A stretch of DNA of 64,000 nucleotides from Sulfuriferula sp. (GCA_013140765.1 JABFSE010000017.1:1-64000), one strand, 5' to 3'. Shown: positions 47,527-63,884, counted from the stretch's first letter. Made by a program: numbers and translations. Notes: generated from the letters alone by a model not told the origin.

Positions 47527-47997
47527 TTAAAAACGGAAATGTGAGAATGCTTTGTTAGCTTCAGCCATACGGTGAACTTCATCACGCTTCTTCATTGCGC
47601 CGCCACGACCTTCTGAGGCATCCATCAACTCGCCAGCTAAACGCATACCCATGGATTTTTCACCACGTTTACGTGCCGCTTCTTTAAGCCAACGCATAGC
47701 CAATGCTGAACGGCGTGCTGGACGCACTTCCACAGGAACTTGATAGTTAGCACCACCCACACGGCGGCTCTTAACCTCAACCACAGGACGGACGTTATTC
47801 AACGCCAACAAAAACATTTCAACTGGATCTTTGCCGCTCTTGGTGCTCATTTGTTCAAAAGCACCATAAATAATGCGTTCTGCAACTGATTTTTTACCAC
47901 TAGACATCAACACATTTACAAATTTTGCAACATCTTGGCTACCGAATTTAGGATCTGGCAACACATCGCGCTTGGGAACTTCTCTACGTCTTGGCAT
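47527..47997 (-). CDS. rpsG: 30S ribosomal protein S7
   Basis: A 156-residue S7 ([57 protein letters not shown]). It nucleates head assembly and, in E. coli, represses the str operon. It lies between rpsL and fusA. Confidence 0.99.
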   Translation of the reverse strand: MPRRREVPKRDVLPDPKFGSQDVAKFVNVLMSSGKKSVAERIIYGAFEQMSTKSGKDPVEMFLLALNNVRPVVEVKSRRVGGANYQVPVEVRPARRSALAMRWLKEAARKRGEKSMGMRLAGELMDASEGRGGAMKKRDEVHRMAEANKAFSHFRF

Positions 47998-48075
47998 AAC
48001 TACCTCTCAAATACTATCAATGCTGGATTATGGCGGGCGTCGCGCTCACCGCAACCCTACACCTATTAAAACGGA

Positions 48076-48453
48076 TTAAGCCTTCTTAGGACGCTTAGTA
48101 CCGTATTTAGAACGACTTTGTTTACGGTCTTTAACACCTGCCGTGTCCAAGCTACCGCGCACGGTATGGTAACGCACACCTGGCAAATCCTTAACACGAC
48201 CACCACGAATCAAGACCACTGAGTGTTCTTGCAAGTTGTGGCCTTCACCACCGATATAACTACTGACTTCAAAGCCATTCGTTAAACGCACACGCGCTAC
48301 TTTACGCAACGCTGAGTTAGGTTTTTTAGGTGTAGTAGTGTAAACACGTGTACAAACACCACGTTTTTGTGGACAAGCCTCTAGGGCTGGCACTTTGCTC
48401 TTGACGCGCTTAGCAGCACGCGGCTTGCGCACTAACTGATTAACTGTAGGCAT
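48076..48453 (-). CDS. rpsL: 30S ribosomal protein S12
   Basis: A 125-residue S12 ([20 protein letters not shown]) of the decoding centre. The streptomycin loops [10 protein letters not shown] and [12 protein letters not shown] are wild type, so target-site resistance is not expected. It opens the str operon after a 157-base gap. Confidence 0.99.
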   Translation of the reverse strand: MPTVNQLVRKPRAAKRVKSKVPALEACPQKRGVCTRVYTTTPKKPNSALRKVARVRLTNGFEVSSYIGGEGHNLQEHSVVLIRGGRVKDLPGVRYHTVRGSLDTAGVKDRKQSRSKYGTKRPKKA

Positions 48454-48551
48454 ACTATCTCGATTCCAAAATAATTACGCAAACCCATAAATTACGGGGT
48501 GCGGGATAGCGCATTGGCTCCCGCCGATACGCAAATTTATTAAATATTTAC

Positions 48552-48594
48552 CTATAAAATTCATAATCGGTAAAAAAGACGATGAATTTTATAG
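48552..48594. repeat. 13-bp AT-rich inverted repeat between rpoC and rpsL
   Basis: CTATAAAATTCAT (48552-48564) pairs perfectly with ATGAATTTTATAG (48582-48594), spaced by 17 bases. It lies in the 157-base rpoC-rpsL gap just past the rpoC stop. It could be the rpoBC transcript 3' end or a protein-binding palindrome; no clean T-tract is present. Confidence 0.5.
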
Positions 48595-48610
48595 ACTTAC
48601 TTCGTTAGTG

Positions 48611-52807
<4,197 letters not shown>

Positions 52808-52864
52808 AGTTCTCTCCAATGAGGCGCGTACAACAGAGGGGCGCGCCCATCACCCCTCATTGCA

Positions 52865-55800
52865 TCAATAACGCTCGAGATCAATATCAATTGCCAAGGA
52901 ACGGATTTCTTTCACTAGCACGTTGAAAGATTCAGGCATACCTGCATCTATCTTGTGTTCACCTTTAACGATGTTTTCGTACACTTTAGTACGACCATTC
53001 ACGTCATCGGATTTGACTGTCAACATCTCTTGCAAGATATATGACGCGCCGTAGGCTTCTAGTGCCCACACTTCCATCTCACCAAAACGCTGACCACCAA
53101 ATTGCGCTTTACCGCCCAGAGGCTGTTGCGTAACCAAGCTGTAAGGTCCTGTTGAACGTGCGTGCATTTTGTCATCGACCAAGTGATGCAGTTTCAGTAC
53201 GTGCATGTAACCCACAGTCACTTTACGGTCAAAGGCTTCGCCAGTACGACCGTCAAACAAAGTAATCTGACCACTACGTGGCAAATCGGCCAACTCCAGC
53301 ATGTTTTTGATTTCTTCTTCCGAAGCACCATCAAACACTGGCGTTGCAAACGGCACACCTGCACGCAGGTTTTTCGCCAATTCTACGATTTCGCCGTCAC
53401 TAAAGCTGGCGATGTCTTCTTGCTGACCTGTAGAGTTGTAGATTTTGCCTATAAATTCACGCAACTCAGATACCGCTTTTTGCGCTTCCAACATGTCGGC
53501 AATTTTCTTGCCCAAGCCTTTAGCAGCCCAACCCAAATGCGTTTCCAGAATCTGTCCAACGTTCATCCGTGAAGGCACGCCCAGCGGGTTCAACACGATA
53601 TCCATCGGCGTACCATCGGCAGTAAACGGCATATCTTCGATAGGCACTATCTTGGAAACCACACCCTTGTTACCGTGACGACCCGCCATTTTGTCACCAG
53701 GCTGCAAACGACGTTTAACCGCAACGTAAACCTTAACCATTTTCTGCACACCCGCTTGCAATTCATCACCAGCGGTTAATTTCTTTTTCTTCTCTTCAAA
53801 CATCGCATCAAATTCTATGCGTTTTTGATCGAGACTGTCTTTCAATGATTCCATTTGACGACTGGCTTCGTCATCCGCCAAGCGAATATCAAACCAATCA
53901 TAACGGCTGATACTTTCTAAATAAGCCGCATCAACTACAGTATCCTTAGCCAGTTTTTTCGGGCCACCTTTAGCTACTTTACCGTTAATGAGTCGTTGCA
54001 AACGCGCAAAGGTATCGTTTTCCACAATACGCATACGGTCGGCCATATCTTTCTTATATCCAGCCAAATGGTCGTCAATAATCTGCTTGGCACGCGCGTC
54101 ACGCTCTATACCTTCACGCGTAAACACTTGCACGTCTATCACCGTACCTGCCATACCTGAAGGCACGCGCAACGAGGTGTCTTTTACGTCAGACGCTTTT
54201 TCACCGAAAATAGCACGTAATAATTTTTCTTCAGGCGTAAGCTGGGTTTCACCTTTAGGGGTTACTTTACCAACCAGCACATCACCCGCTTCGACTTCAG
54301 CACCGATAAAGCAAATACCCGAATCGTCCAGACGATTCAACATACGCTCTGACAGATTAGAAATATCACGCGTAATTTCTTCAGGTCCGAGCTTGGTATC
54401 ACGGGCAACGACGGTCAATTCTTCGATATGAATAGAGGTATAGCGATCATCCGCTACCACTTTTTCAGAAATCAAGATTGAATCTTCGTAGTTAAAACCG
54501 TTCCATGGCATAAATGCCACCAGCAGGTTTTGACCTAATGCCAACTCGCCCATATCGGTCGAAGCACCATCGGCTATCACATCGCCACGGGCTAATTTAT
54601 CGCCGATATTGACCAACGGACGTTGGTTGATATTAGTATTTTGGTTAGAACGCGTGTATTTAATCAGTGTGTAAATATCCACACCGACTTCACCCGCCTT
54701 GGTTTCATCATCATTCACACGCACAACGATACGACCCGCATCGACGTAATCAACGATACCGCCACGCTTCGCTTGCACTGTTGTGCCTGAATCGACTGCG
54801 GCAGTACGTTCTATCCCTGTACCCACTAATGATTTTTCAGCACGCACGCACGGCACTGCCTGACGCTGCATGTTAGAACCCATCAACGCACGGTTCGCAT
54901 CATCGTGTTCTAAGAACGGAATCAACGAAGCCGCAACCGACACAATTTGAGACGGCGCAACGTCCATGTATTCAATGGTGTCAGGTGTCGCTAATTCAAA
55001 TTCATTCTTAGAGCGGCATGAAACGATTTCACTGGTAAAGCGACCTTCAGCATCCATTTCCGCGTTCGCCTGAGCGATAACGAATTTACCTTCTTCGATA
55101 GCTGATAAATAATCAATTTGATCGGTTACTTGCGAATTGATCACTTTGCGATATGGCGTTTCTAAGAAGCCGTACTCATTGGTCTTGGCATACAAAGCCA
55201 AGGAGTTAATCAAACCAATGTTTGGACCTTCAGGCGTTTCAATCGGGCAAACACGACCATAATGCGTAGGATGCACATCTCGCACTTCAAAACCAGCGCG
55301 TTCACGCGTCAAACCACCAGGTCCTAATGCAGATACGCGACGTTTATGCGTAATTTCAGACAATGGATTGGTTTGATCCATAAACTGAGATAATTGGCTA
55401 GAGCCGAAAAACTCTTTAATCGCTGCTGAAACAGGCTTGGCGTTAATCAAATCATGCGGCATCAAATTATCAGATTCAGCTTGAGACAAACGTTCTTTAA
55501 CAGCACGTTCAACGCGCACCAAACCAGCGCGGAATTGATTTTCAGCCAATTCACCTACGCTACGAATACGACGATTACCTAAGTGATCAATATCATCAAT
55601 CTCACCGCGACCATTGCGCAATTCAACTAAAATTTTGATAACCGCAACAATATCTTCAGTTGATAATACGCCACTGCCTTCGCGCTCTTCACGACCAATA
55701 CGGCTATTAAACTTCATACGACCGACAGCCGATAAATCGTACCTGTCTTCGCTAAAGAATAATGAATTAAACAAGGCTTCAACAGAATCTTCAGTTGGCG

Positions 55801-56938
55801 GTTCACCAGGACGCATCATGCGATAAATTGCCACACGTGCGGCATACTGATCAGGCGTTTCATCCGTGCGTAATGTCGCAGAAATATATGCACCTTGATC
55901 AAGCTCGTTCACGTACAGCGTTTTAATCGCGGCGATATTCGCTTCTTGCAATTTAGCCAACAACGCATCGGTAATTTCATCGTTCGCATTTGCGACCACT
56001 TCACCTGTGGCAGTATCAATCACATTATTAGCAATAATGCGCCCTAATACAAAATCAACAGGTACGGCAATTTGCTTCAAACCCGCTTCTTCCATTATGC
56101 GGATATGCTTAACGGTGATGCGCTTATCTTTAGCAACGATCACTGCACCGTCTTTAGCAACGATGTCAAAACGTGCGATTTCGCCACGCAGACGATCAGG
56201 CACTAATTCAAAACGGATAACTTGCTCGCCCAATTGGAAACCGTCTGTCGTAAAGAACTCAGACAAAATTTGCTCATTGTTATAACCCAAAGATTTTAAC
56301 AATGTCGTCACTGGCATTTTACGGCGACGATCAATACGGAAATAGAGATAGTCTTTAGCGTCAAACTCAAAATCCAACCATGAACCACGGTAAGGAATGA
56401 TACGCGCTGAGAACAGCAATTTACCCGAGCTATGCGTTTTACCACGATCATGCTCAAAGAATACGCCTGGCGAACGATGTAATTGCGAAACAATCACCCG
56501 TTCAGTACCATTGATAATAAAGGAGCCAGTCGGTGTCATCAAAGGCATTTCGCCCATATACACTTCCTGCTCTTTAACTTCTTTAATGGTAGGTTTAGAC
56601 GCTTCCCTGTCCATGATCGTCAAACGCACTTTAGCGCGCAATGGCGACGCATAAGTCAAGCCGCGTTGTTGACATTCAACCATGTCAAAAGCAGGCTCGC
56701 CCAAGACATAGCTGACGAAGTCTAATTTAGCGTTGCCAGAATGGCTGACGATAGGGAAAATAGAGGTAAATGCTGCTTGTAAACCATCATTAGCGCGTAT
56801 TGCTGGATCTATATCCTCTTGCAAAAAAGCACGGAATGATTCTAGTTGTGTTGCCAACAAGAAAGGTACCTGTAATATGTTTGCACGTTTAGCAAAACTT
56901 TTACGGATACGTTTTTTCTCGGTGAAAGAGTAGCTCAT
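52865..56938 (-). CDS. rpoB: RNA polymerase beta subunit
   Basis: A 1357-residue beta subunit. The start [15 protein letters not shown] at 56938 follows AGGAGA; an 11-residue upstream extension covers that site and is rejected. The rifampicin pocket ([20 protein letters not shown] and [10 protein letters not shown]) is wild type. The C-terminal clamp region ([18 protein letters not shown]) is intact. It lies downstream of rplL with a hairpin in the gap. Confidence 0.99.
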   Translation of the reverse strand: MSYSFTEKKRIRKSFAKRANILQVPFLLATQLESFRAFLQEDIDPAIRANDGLQAAFTSIFPIVSHSGNAKLDFVSYVLGEPAFDMVECQQRGLTYASPLRAKVRLTIMDREASKPTIKEVKEQEVYMGEMPLMTPTGSFIINGTERVIVSQLHRSPGVFFEHDRGKTHSSGKLLFSARIIPYRGSWLDFEFDAKDYLYFRIDRRRKMPVTTLLKSLGYNNEQILSEFFTTDGFQLGEQVIRFELVPDRLRGEIARFDIVAKDGAVIVAKDKRITVKHIRIMEEAGLKQIAVPVDFVLGRIIANNVIDTATGEVVANANDEITDALLAKLQEANIAAIKTLYVNELDQGAYISATLRTDETPDQYAARVAIYRMMRPGEPPTEDSVEALFNSLFFSEDRYDLSAVGRMKFNSRIGREEREGSGVLSTEDIVAVIKILVELRNGRGEIDDIDHLGNRRIRSVGELAENQFRAGLVRVERAVKERLSQAESDNLMPHDLINAKPVSAAIKEFFGSSQLSQFMDQTNPLSEITHKRRVSALGPGGLTRERAGFEVRDVHPTHYGRVCPIETPEGPNIGLINSLALYAKTNEYGFLETPYRKVINSQVTDQIDYLSAIEEGKFVIAQANAEMDAEGRFTSEIVSCRSKNEFELATPDTIEYMDVAPSQIVSVAASLIPFLEHDDANRALMGSNMQRQAVPCVRAEKSLVGTGIERTAAVDSGTTVQAKRGGIVDYVDAGRIVVRVNDDETKAGEVGVDIYTLIKYTRSNQNTNINQRPLVNIGDKLARGDVIADGASTDMGELALGQNLLVAFMPWNGFNYEDSILISEKVVADDRYTSIHIEELTVVARDTKLGPEEITRDISNLSERMLNRLDDSGICFIGAEVEAGDVLVGKVTPKGETQLTPEEKLLRAIFGEKASDVKDTSLRVPSGMAGTVIDVQVFTREGIERDARAKQIIDDHLAGYKKDMADRMRIVENDTFARLQRLINGKVAKGGPKKLAKDTVVDAAYLESISRYDWFDIRLADDEASRQMESLKDSLDQKRIEFDAMFEEKKKKLTAGDELQAGVQKMVKVYVAVKRRLQPGDKMAGRHGNKGVVSKIVPIEDMPFTADGTPMDIVLNPLGVPSRMNVGQILETHLGWAAKGLGKKIADMLEAQKAVSELREFIGKIYNSTGQQEDIASFSDGEIVELAKNLRAGVPFATPVFDGASEEEIKNMLELADLPRSGQITLFDGRTGEAFDRKVTVGYMHVLKLHHLVDDKMHARSTGPYSLVTQQPLGGKAQFGGQRFGEMEVWALEAYGASYILQEMLTVKSDDVNGRTKVYENIVKGEHKIDAGMPESFNVLVKEIRSLAIDIDLERY

Positions 56939-56980
56939 GGAATCTCCTAGAGAGGCTTGCGCAGAAGACAAAAGACAACA

Positions 56981-56997
56981 GACAGCACTATGCTGTC
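56981..56997. promoter_or_regulatory. Hairpin in the rplL-rpoB gap (candidate attenuator)
   Basis: GACAGCA (56981-56987) and TGCTGTC (56991-56997) form a 7-bp stem with a 3-base loop in the 119-base gap. On the minus strand a T-rich stretch (TGTTGTCTTTTGTCTTC) follows. In E. coli a partial attenuator sits in the same gap and lowers rpoBC relative to rplJL. Confidence 0.6.
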
Positions 56998-57057
56998 TTG
57001 CTGTCTTATGTTTTCTGCATCACTCAAGACGCGCTTAAGTGACGCAAAAAAATGGTA

Positions 57058-57432
57058 TTACTTAACTTCGCAAGTTGCGCCAGCTTCAATCAGTTGTTTT
57101 GCAACTGCATCAGCATCAGCTTTTGACACGCCTTCTTTAACAGCTTTAGGTGCGCCATCAACTAAGTCTTTAGCTTCTTTCAAGCCCAAACCAGTGATAG
57201 TACGAACTACTTTAATTGTGTTAACTTTGTTTTCGCCTGCGCCAGTCAAGATCACATCGAATTCAGTTTTTTCTTCAACTGCAGCAGCACCAGCCGCAGC
57301 AGGAGCAGCAACTGCAACAGCAGCAGCAGCAGAAACGCCAAATTTTTCTTCCATTTCTTTGATCAGATCTGAAAGATCTAAAACAGTCATGTTAGCAATT
57401 GCATCTAAAATATCAGCCTTGGATAAAGCCAT
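57058..57432 (-). CDS. rplL: 50S ribosomal protein L7/L12
   Basis: A 124-residue stalk protein. The N-terminal dimerisation helices come first, then an Ala-rich hinge (residues about 36-52). The C-terminal factor-binding domain is [20 protein letters not shown] and [16 protein letters not shown]. It follows rplJ by 44 bases. Confidence 0.99.
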   Translation of the reverse strand: MALSKADILDAIANMTVLDLSDLIKEMEEKFGVSAAAAVAVAAPAAAGAAAVEEKTEFDVILTGAGENKVNTIKVVRTITGLGLKEAKDLVDGAPKAVKEGVSKADADAVAKQLIEAGATCEVK

Positions 57433-57476
57433 GGTAAATCTCCTGATTAAAAGGGTAAATCTTAAATAATGTTGTA

Positions 57477-57998
57477 TTAAGCCGCTTGCTTATCGCGTAC
57501 TGCAGCCAAACCACGAACAAACTTAGTCGGTACTTCATTAAGGGTACGAACAAATTTGGCAATCGGTGCTTGCATAGTGCCCAACAGTTTCGCCAACAAT
57601 TCATCACGGCTAGGCATATTAGCCAAGTTCGCAACGTCTGCAGCAGACATAACGAAATTAGGCATAGCACCCGCTTTAATGATCAATTTGTCATTGGTTT
57701 TAGCGAAATCAGCCAGCACTTTAGCGGCCGCCACAGGATCTTTGGATACTGCATAAAGCAAAGGACCTACCATTGCATCAGACAGACCTTCAAACGCAGT
57801 ACCAGCAACCGCACGACGCACCAATGTGTTTTTCAACACGCGCAGGAACACGCCATTTTGACGCGCTTTAGCACGTAAAACGGTCATCCCTACCACACCC
57901 ATGCCGCGATATTCTGCAACAACGATGGTTTGTGCACCAACCAGTTCATCACCTAATTCGGCAACAACGGCTTTCTTTTCCTCTAGATTCAGACTCAA
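57477..57998 (-). CDS. rplJ: 50S ribosomal protein L10, TTG start
   Basis: A 173-residue L10 ([40 protein letters not shown]) that anchors the L7/L12 stalk. The start codon is TTG, with a strong AAGGAGG site 7 bases upstream. In E. coli the L10-L7/L12 complex represses this operon by binding the leader; a weak start codon with a strong ribosome site and a 258-base leader fit such control. Confidence 0.97.
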   Translation of the reverse strand: MSLNLEEKKAVVAELGDELVGAQTIVVAEYRGMGVVGMTVLRAKARQNGVFLRVLKNTLVRRAVAGTAFEGLSDAMVGPLLYAVSKDPVAAAKVLADFAKTNDKLIIKAGAMPNFVMSAADVANLANMPSRDELLAKLLGTMQAPIAKFVRTLNEVPTKFVRGLAAVRDKQAA

Positions 57999-58256
57999 GG
58001 TCTTACCTCCTTCTTAAAAACACCGATAATCATCAGGGGAGAAACCCTGACAAACATCGAGAGTCGGCGACCTATCATCAGGAGTTACCATTGCACTGCA
58101 AAAGTGTATCCTGTTTCAGGGAGCGCCATCTACGTTGGGAGCAGTCATACTGCATATTAAATGATTAAACTAATCAACCCTACGGTCTTTGACAACCTGC
58201 CAGCGAAATCACCAGCAGCCCAAAGTACTTATTATTCGTTACAACCGAATAAATAT
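57999..58256 (-). promoter_or_regulatory. rplJ leader (candidate L10 autoregulatory RNA)
   Basis: This gene-free gap between rplA and rplJ contains several short stem-forming segments and ends in the AAGGAGG ribosome site. Position and length match the L10 leader of other proteobacteria. A poor promoter-like sequence (TTGTCA, 17 bases, TAGTTT) lies near the rplA end. The structure was not folded. Confidence 0.5.
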
Positions 58257-58952
58257 TTATTGTGCGATGCTATTAGCGTCAACACGTACACCCACACCCA
58301 TCGTGCTGGATACGGATACTTTTTTCATGTACACGCCTTTAGCTGACGCAGGACGCGCTTTAACCAACGCATCTACCAACGCAGCTAAGTTTTCAGCCAA
58401 TGCAGCCACTTCAAACGAAGCGCGACCGATAGTGCACTGCACGATACCGCCTTTGTCAGTACGATACTGAACTTGACCAGCACGTGCATTACGTACCGCG
58501 CCAGCAACGTCAGGGGTAACTGTACCTACCTTAGGGTTAGGCATTAAACCACGCGGGCCCAATACTTGACCTAATTGACCAACCACACGCATCGCGTCTG
58601 GGCTTGCAATTACCACGTCAAAATCCATACGACCCGCTTTAATTTCAGCCGCTAAATCATCGAAACCGACAATATCAGCACCCGCTTCAATAGCCGCTTT
58701 AGCCGCATCACCTTGTGCAAACACAGCAACGCGAACTGTCTTACCAGTACCACGTGGCAACACAACTGAACCACGAACTAATTGGTCAGATTTACGTGCG
58801 TCAATACCTAGATTAACAGCGATATCAACAGACTCATCAAATTTTGCAGTCGCTGTTTCTTTAATCAAAGTCAACGCATCTGTTACCGCATAACTTTTAG
58901 TGCGATCAATTTTTGCAGCTATCGCTTGTTGGCGCTTAGACATTTTAGCCAT
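58257..58952 (-). CDS. rplA: 50S ribosomal protein L1
   Basis: A 231-residue L1 ([55 protein letters not shown]) of the E-site stalk. The start at 58952 follows GGAGG located in the rplK tail; a GTG three codons upstream is rejected. In E. coli L1 represses the L11 operon. Confidence 0.99.
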   Translation of the reverse strand: MAKMSKRQQAIAAKIDRTKSYAVTDALTLIKETATAKFDESVDIAVNLGIDARKSDQLVRGSVVLPRGTGKTVRVAVFAQGDAAKAAIEAGADIVGFDDLAAEIKAGRMDFDVVIASPDAMRVVGQLGQVLGPRGLMPNPKVGTVTPDVAGAVRNARAGQVQYRTDKGGIVQCTIGRASFEVAALAENLAALVDALVKARPASAKGVYMKKVSVSSTMGVGVRVDANSIAQ

Positions 58953-58953
58953 T

Positions 58954-59385
58954 TTATGCACCCTCCACTTCTATACCCATACTACGTGCACTACCTGCGA
59001 TTGTTTTAACTGCAGCATCCATATCCGCTGCTGTTAAATCAGGCATTTTAGCTTTAGCAATTTCTTCAGCTTGTGCACGTGTTAATTTACCCACTTTGTC
59101 TGTGTGTGGCTTAGGACTGCCCTTAGTAATACCAGCCGCTTTCTTAATCAAGATAGTCGCAGGCGGTGTCTTCATCACAAAAGTGAAGCTCTTATCCGCG
59201 TAAGCTGTAATTACAACAGGAATAGGTAAACCAGGCTCCAGACCTTGAGTCTGTGCGTTGAATGCCTTACAGAACTCCATAATGTTCAAACCGCGTTGAC
59301 CTAACGCTGGTCCAATAGGAGGACTAGGATTTGCTTTACCCGCAGGTACTTGCAGCTTAACGTAGCCAACGATTTTTTTTGCCAC
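58954..59385 (-). CDS. rplK: 50S ribosomal protein L11
   Basis: A 143-residue L11 ([38 protein letters not shown]). The proline-rich N-terminal segment that contacts thiostrepton-binding rRNA and RelA is present. It ends one base before the rplA start and follows nusG after an 89-base gap. Confidence 0.99.
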   Translation of the reverse strand: MAKKIVGYVKLQVPAGKANPSPPIGPALGQRGLNIMEFCKAFNAQTQGLEPGLPIPVVITAYADKSFTFVMKTPPATILIKKAAGITKGSPKPHTDKVGKLTRAQAEEIAKAKMPDLTAADMDAAVKTIAGSARSMGIEVEGA

Positions 59386-59474
59386 TTTGACGACTCCTAA
59401 AAATGGGTCTAACGATTGATTAAAACCAATCTCCCCAACTTCACAAACGAACAGCGATTAGCTATTCTTTACTA

Positions 59475-60008
59475 TCAGGCTTTTTCTACCTGATCAAAAT
59501 CCAATTCCACAGGGGTTGCACGACCGAATATCAATACAGATACGCGCAACTTGTTTTTCTCGTAATTAACCTCTTCAACGTTACCGTTAAAGTCATTAAA
59601 CGGACCATCAATAACACGTACCGATTCACCAATTTCAAACAGCGTTTTCGGTCTAGGCTTCTCAACCCCTTCTTGCACTTGGTGCAAGATAATATCCACT
59701 TCTTTTTGGCTAATAGGCGTAGGCTTCATCGCCGTACCACCCACGAAACCAGTTACTTTAGGCGTGTCTTTAATCAAATGCCAAGTTTCGTCATTCATTT
59801 CCATTTCGACTAACACATAGCCAGGAAAGAACTTACGCTCGCTAATAGATTTTTGACCCGCCTTCATTTCGATGACTTCTTCTACAGGCACCAAAATCTG
59901 ACCAAACATATCTTGCATACCTGTACGCTCTATACGCTCTAAAAAAGAACGTTGTACAGTTTTTTCAAAGCCAGAATAGGCGTGTACTACATACCAACGT
60001 TTACTCAT
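59475..60008 (-). CDS. nusG: Transcription termination/antitermination protein NusG
   Basis: A 177-residue NusG. The NGN domain ([34 protein letters not shown]) precedes a KOW domain ([20 protein letters not shown]). It contacts RNA polymerase, Rho and S10. Its start overlaps secE by 4 bases. Confidence 0.99.
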   Translation of the reverse strand: MSKRWYVVHAYSGFEKTVQRSFLERIERTGMQDMFGQILVPVEEVIEMKAGQKSISERKFFPGYVLVEMEMNDETWHLIKDTPKVTGFVGGTAMKPTPISQKEVDIILHQVQEGVEKPRPKTLFEIGESVRVIDGPFNDFNGNVEEVNYEKNKLRVSVLIFGRATPVELDFDQVEKA

Positions 60009-60355
60009 GTATCACTCCGCCCCATCAGCATTTTTACAGCCCACATCAACCCAGCATCAACCAGCCACAAAAAAATCGCCATGACGATTACAAACAGGAA
60101 AACTATCCCTGTTGTTTGCACTGTTTCCTTACGACTAGGCCAGACAACTTTTTTAGCCTCTTGCACAGAATCTTGTGCGAACACAAAAAAATGCTTGCCA
60201 GGTTGCGTCTGCCACATTACCGCAACAGCAGCAATGACACCCGCCAACACAGACAGTATGCGCACAATGGCCGCACCCTCTGATAAATAGTAATAGCCAG
60301 CTATACCTGCAATCAAAAGAATTGCAGCAGCTAGCATTTTAATTTTGTCGGTCAT
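60005..60355 (-). CDS. secE: Protein translocase subunit SecE, three-helix form
   Basis: A 116-residue SecE with three hydrophobic segments (about residues 7-23, 29-47 and 84-106). The conserved amphipathic hinge [17 protein letters not shown] precedes the last helix. Three helices is the E. coli-like form. It lies between tRNA-Trp and nusG. Confidence 0.98.
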   Translation of the reverse strand: MTDKIKMLAAAILLIAGIAGYYYLSEGAAIVRILSVLAGVIAAVAVMWQTQPGKHFFVFAQDSVQEAKKVVWPSRKETVQTTGIVFLFVIVMAIFLWLVDAGLMWAVKMLMGRSDT

Positions 60356-60401
60356 CTGAAACTTGTGAGCCTGCGTTAGGCGTTCACACTCCCGTTAAAT
60401 T

Positions 60402-60477
60402 TGGCAGGCCAGGAGGGCCTCGAACCCCCAACCCTCGGTTTTGGAGACCGATACTCTGCCAATTGAGCTACTGGCCT
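60402..60477 (-). tRNA. trnW: tRNA-Trp (CCA)
   Basis: A 76-base cloverleaf including encoded CCA. The anticodon loop CTCCAAA gives CCA; the T-arm is GGGGGTTCGAGGCCC and the acceptor AGGCCAG pairs with CTGGCCT. It lies between tufB and secE, the usual position. Confidence 0.97.
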
Positions 60478-60490
60478 ATAAAAACAAAAT

Positions 60491-60530
60491 GGGTTTAGTC
60501 CTTTTGACAAAAATCAAAAGCACCAAACCC
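60491..60530 (-). terminator. Terminator-like hairpin after tufB
   Basis: A long stem, GGGTTT...AAACCC with inner CTTTTGA...TCAAAAG, lies just downstream of the tufB stop. On the minus strand it is followed by ATTTTGTTTTTA. tRNA-Trp and secE-nusG lie beyond, so read-through or a new promoter would be needed. Confidence 0.7.
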
Positions 60531-60541
60531 TTTTAAGAGAT

Positions 60542-61732
60542 TTACTCTATAACTTTAGCGACCACACCTGCACCGACAGTACGACCACCTTCACGGATAG
60601 CGAAGCGTAAGCCTTCTTCCATCGCGATTGGAGCGATTAGGGCAACTGATACGGATACGTTGTCGCCTGGCATGACCATTTCTGTGCCTTCTGGCAAGTC
60701 AACTGCACCCGTTACGTCGGTGGTGCGGAAGTAGAATTGTGGACGGTAGCCATTGAAGAATGGGGTATGACGACCACCTTCGTCTTTTGATAAGACGTAG
60801 ATTTCTGCGCTGAATTTGGTGTGTGGTTTGATTGAACCTGGCTTTGCCAAGACTTGACCACGCTCTACGTCTTCACGTTTGGTACCGCGTAGCAGTAAGC
60901 CGACGTTGTCGCCTGCTTGACCTTGGTCTAGCAGTTTGCGGAACATTTCTACGCCTGTGCAGGTGGTTTTGACGGTTGCTTTTAAGCCGATGATTTCAAC
61001 TTCTTCACCTACTTTGACGATGCCGCGTTCAATACGTCCTGTTACGACGGTGCCACGACCTGAGATGGAGAATACGTCTTCTACTGGCATGAGGAATGCG
61101 CCGTCTATTGCGCGTTCTGGTTCTGGGATGTAGCTGTCGAGTGCATCGGCTAAGCGGAAGATGGAGGCTTCGCCGATTTCGGTTTGGTCGCCTTCCAAGG
61201 CTTTTAGTGCTGAGCCTGTGATGACTGGGGTGTCGTCACCCGGGAAGTCGTATTTGACTAGCAGTTCGCGTATTTCCATTTCTACTAGTTCTAGCAGTTC
61301 TGCGTCGTCAACCATGTCGGCTTTGTTCATGTAAACGATGATGTAGGGTACGCCTACTTGACGCGCTAACAGGATGTGTTCGCGTGTCTGTGGCATAGGA
61401 CCATCAGCGGCGGATACAACTAAAATTGCGCCGTCCATTTGTGCCGCACCAGTAATCATGTTTTTGATGTAATCAGCATGGCCTGGGCAGTCTACGTGGG
61501 CGTAGTGGCGCTTTTCTGTTTCGTATTCGACGTGCGAGGTGTTAATGGTGATACCACGTGCTTTTTCTTCTGGCGCTGAGTCAATATCTGCGTAGTTCTT
61601 GGCTTCTCCACCGAATTTCTTCGATAAGATGGTCGCAATCGCTGCCGTTAATGTGGTTTTACCGTGATCAACGTGACCTATCGTGCCTACGTTGACGTGC
61701 GGCTTGGTACGTTCAAACTTGCCTTTTGCCAT
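60542..61732 (-). CDS. tufB: Elongation factor Tu, copy B (tRNA-tuf operon)
   Basis: A 396-residue EF-Tu, identical in protein to the copy at 44173-45363. It lies in the tRNA-Tyr, -Gly, -Thr, tuf, tRNA-Trp, secE arrangement found in many proteobacteria. It follows tRNA-Thr by 42 bases. Silent differences from tufA are confined to the two ends, leaving about 890 bases apparently identical. Confidence 0.99.
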   Translation of the reverse strand: MAKGKFERTKPHVNVGTIGHVDHGKTTLTAAIATILSKKFGGEAKNYADIDSAPEEKARGITINTSHVEYETEKRHYAHVDCPGHADYIKNMITGAAQMDGAILVVSAADGPMPQTREHILLARQVGVPYIIVYMNKADMVDDAELLELVEMEIRELLVKYDFPGDDTPVITGSALKALEGDQTEIGEASIFRLADALDSYIPEPERAIDGAFLMPVEDVFSISGRGTVVTGRIERGIVKVGEEVEIIGLKATVKTTCTGVEMFRKLLDQGQAGDNVGLLLRGTKREDVERGQVLAKPGSIKPHTKFSAEIYVLSKDEGGRHTPFFNGYRPQFYFRTTDVTGAVDLPEGTEMVMPGDNVSVSVALIAPIAMEEGLRFAIREGGRTVGAGVVAKVIE

Positions 61733-61774
61733 GATTTAATTCCTCTTAATCTAACAATGACTACAACATTAATG

Positions 61775-61850
<76 letters not shown>

Positions 61851-61897
61851 TTAATCCATACCAAACTACATTACTTAACCCATACAAGCACAACGAT

Positions 61898-61971
61898 TGG
61901 AGCGGGTGAAGGGAATCGAACCCTCGTCATAAGTTTGGAAAACTTCTGCTCTGCCATTGAGCTACACCCGC
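61898..61971 (-). tRNA. trnG: tRNA-Gly (TCC)
   Basis: A 74-base tRNA including CCA. The loop TTCCAAA gives anticodon TCC; acceptor GCGGGTG pairs with CACCCGC. T-arm AGGGTTCGATTCCCT. Confidence 0.97.
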
Positions 61972-62062
61972 GCACTGGTGATATACCATAATTGCGATAT
62001 ACCGCTGAAATACTGCGCGACTTGACGCATGGCTTGCAATACTTACTAATTACTGCGAAATC

Positions 62063-62147
62063 TGGTGGAGAGGGAAGGATTCGAACCTTCGTACTCTGAG
62101 AGAACGGATTTACAGTCCGTCGCCTTTAACCACTCGGCCACCTCTCC
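62063..62147 (-). tRNA. trnY: tRNA-Tyr (GTA)
   Basis: An 85-base class II tRNA including CCA, with a long variable arm. Anticodon GTA in CGGACTGTAAATCCG; acceptor GGAGAGG pairs with CCTCTCC. It is the first tRNA of the tRNA-tuf operon. Confidence 0.97.
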
Positions 62148-62161
62148 AAATTAAGCCAACT

Positions 62162-62190
62162 ATTATCTAACAGCTATCTAACTTTGTCAA
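62162..62190 (-). promoter_or_regulatory. Promoter of the tRNA-Tyr-Gly-Thr-tufB operon
   Basis: On the minus strand a perfect TTGACA (62185-62190), a 17-base spacer and GATAAT (62162-62167) lie 15 bases before tRNA-Tyr. The -35 box overlaps the ychF stop codon. Confidence 0.88.
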
Positions 62191-63278
62191 ACATTAAATC
62201 TAAAATGCATCACATCGCCGTCTTTGACGATGTACTCCTTGCCTTCTAGGCGCATTTTTCCCACTTCTTTCGCGCCAGCCTCGCCTTTATAAGTGATGAA
62301 ATCCTGATAAGAAATCACTTCAGCACGGATAAAGCCACGCTCAAAATCAGTATGTATCACACCTGCCGCCTGCGGTGCGGTGCTACCCTTATGCACAGTC
62401 CAAGCACGCACTTCTTTTACGCCCGCTGTAAAATAAGTTTCCAAACCCAGCAAACTATAACCAGCATGAATCAAACGGTTTAAGCCTGGCTCGGTTTGTC
62501 CGAGGTCAGCCAGAAAAGCCGCCTTATCTTCCTCTTCCATATCGACTATTTCAGCCTCCAGTGCCGCACAAACCACCACGACTGGCGCACCTTCTTGAGC
62601 CGCAAACGCACGCACTTTGTCCAGCAAGGGGTTATTCTCAAATCCCGCATCATCAACGTTAGCCGCATAAAGCACAGGTTTAGCGGTCAACAAACATAAA
62701 GGCTTAATTAAGGCTTGCTGGTCAGCATCCAAGCCCATTGCATACACAGGCTTGCCTTGATCCAGATGCGCACGCACCAAATCCAGCAGTGCCGTCATCA
62801 CAATGGCATCTTTATCACCTGAACGCGCTGTTTTTTGGTAGCGCACAGCGGTTTTTTCTAATGTTGCCAAATCAGCCAAAGCCAATTCAGTTTGTATTGT
62901 TTCTATATCAGAAATAGGGTCAACCTTACCTGCTACGTGGATAACATTATCGTCCTGAAAGCAACGCACCACGTGGGTAATCGCATCGGTTTCACGGATA
63001 TTGGCTAAAAATTGATTACCCAAGCCTTCGCCTTTAGACGCACCTGCCACAATACCCGCAATATCAACAAACTCGACTATCGCAGGCTGCATACGTTCAG
63101 GCTTGACGATAGCCGCCAACGCCGTCATCCGCGCATCGGGCACTTCCACTATGCCTGTATTGGGTTCTATAGTGCAAAACGGATAGTTTTCAGCCGCGAT
63201 ACCTGCTCGCGTCAATGCGTTAAATAAGGTAGATTTGCCGACGTTGGGCAAGCCAACTATGCCACATTTAAGACTCAT
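62187..63278 (-). CDS. ychF: Redox-regulated/ribosome-binding ATPase YchF
   Basis: A 363-residue Obg-family P-loop protein ([40 protein letters not shown]) with a C-terminal TGS domain ([20 protein letters not shown]). YchF prefers ATP because the G4 motif is altered; here it reads ANVDD. It follows pth by 5 bases, a widely conserved pairing. Confidence 0.98.
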   Translation of the reverse strand: MSLKCGIVGLPNVGKSTLFNALTRAGIAAENYPFCTIEPNTGIVEVPDARMTALAAIVKPERMQPAIVEFVDIAGIVAGASKGEGLGNQFLANIRETDAITHVVRCFQDDNVIHVAGKVDPISDIETIQTELALADLATLEKTAVRYQKTARSGDKDAIVMTALLDLVRAHLDQGKPVYAMGLDADQQALIKPLCLLTAKPVLYAANVDDAGFENNPLLDKVRAFAAQEGAPVVVVCAALEAEIVDMEEEDKAAFLADLGQTEPGLNRLIHAGYSLLGLETYFTAGVKEVRAWTVHKGSTAPQAAGVIHTDFERGFIRAEVISYQDFITYKGEAGAKEVGKMRLEGKEYIVKDGDVMHFRFNV

Positions 63279-63283
63279 GATAT

Positions 63284-63859
63284 TTACACTTTAGTATGAA
63301 GTTTTAACATTGCGGCAGATAAATCGCCGCGCAGAATTTCGGGCAATACATGCAAACTACGCATAATTGCCGACTCAATCTCACCCATTTCATCTGATTT
63401 GGGTGCATTTAATACATAATTAGATACCTCGCTTTTGTGCCCAGGATGCCCCACCCCTAGACGCAAACGCCAAAAATCTAATGTACCCAACTGTGCAGCA
63501 ATGTCTTTTAGGCCATTATGCCCGCCATGACCGCCGCCTTTTTTTAAGCGTGCATCACCTGGCGACAAATCCAGCTCATCGTGCACCACCAAAATAGCCT
63601 CTACAGGTATTTTGTAGAATCGCATCAATGCCGCGACTGACTTACCACTCAAGTTCATAAAAGTTTGCGGCAATAATAGATGTAGCCCATCATCACCCGT
63701 TATACGCCCTGCAATTGCAAAAAAGCGGGGCTCTGGTTTCAGCGCAACATGCCTAATATCCGCACATTGCACCACCCACCAGAACCCCGCATTATGGCGC
63801 GTATTTGCATACTCACGCCCAGGATTACCCAAACCTACGATAAGTTGTATCGCTTGCAT
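63284..63859 (-). CDS. pth: Peptidyl-tRNA hydrolase
   Basis: A 191-residue hydrolase that recycles peptidyl-tRNA ([50 protein letters not shown]). The catalytic His of NTRHN and the Asp of HDELD are present. It lies between rplY and ychF. Confidence 0.98.
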   Translation of the reverse strand: MQAIQLIVGLGNPGREYANTRHNAGFWWVVQCADIRHVALKPEPRFFAIAGRITGDDGLHLLLPQTFMNLSGKSVAALMRFYKIPVEAILVVHDELDLSPGDARLKKGGGHGGHNGLKDIAAQLGTLDFWRLRLGVGHPGHKSEVSNYVLNAPKSDEMGEIESAIMRSLHVLPEILRGDLSAAMLKLHTKV

Positions 63860-63884
63860 GGCTAACCTGTTTAAGCTGCGCTAA

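Noticed and set aside
56939-56971. Eleven-residue N-terminal extension of RpoB.
   Set aside because: It covers the AGGAGA ribosome site that serves the conserved [15 protein letters not shown] start.
60542-61732. Second tuf gene as an assembly duplicate.
   Set aside because: Flanks differ, several silent differences exist, and both positions are the expected tufA and tufB sites.
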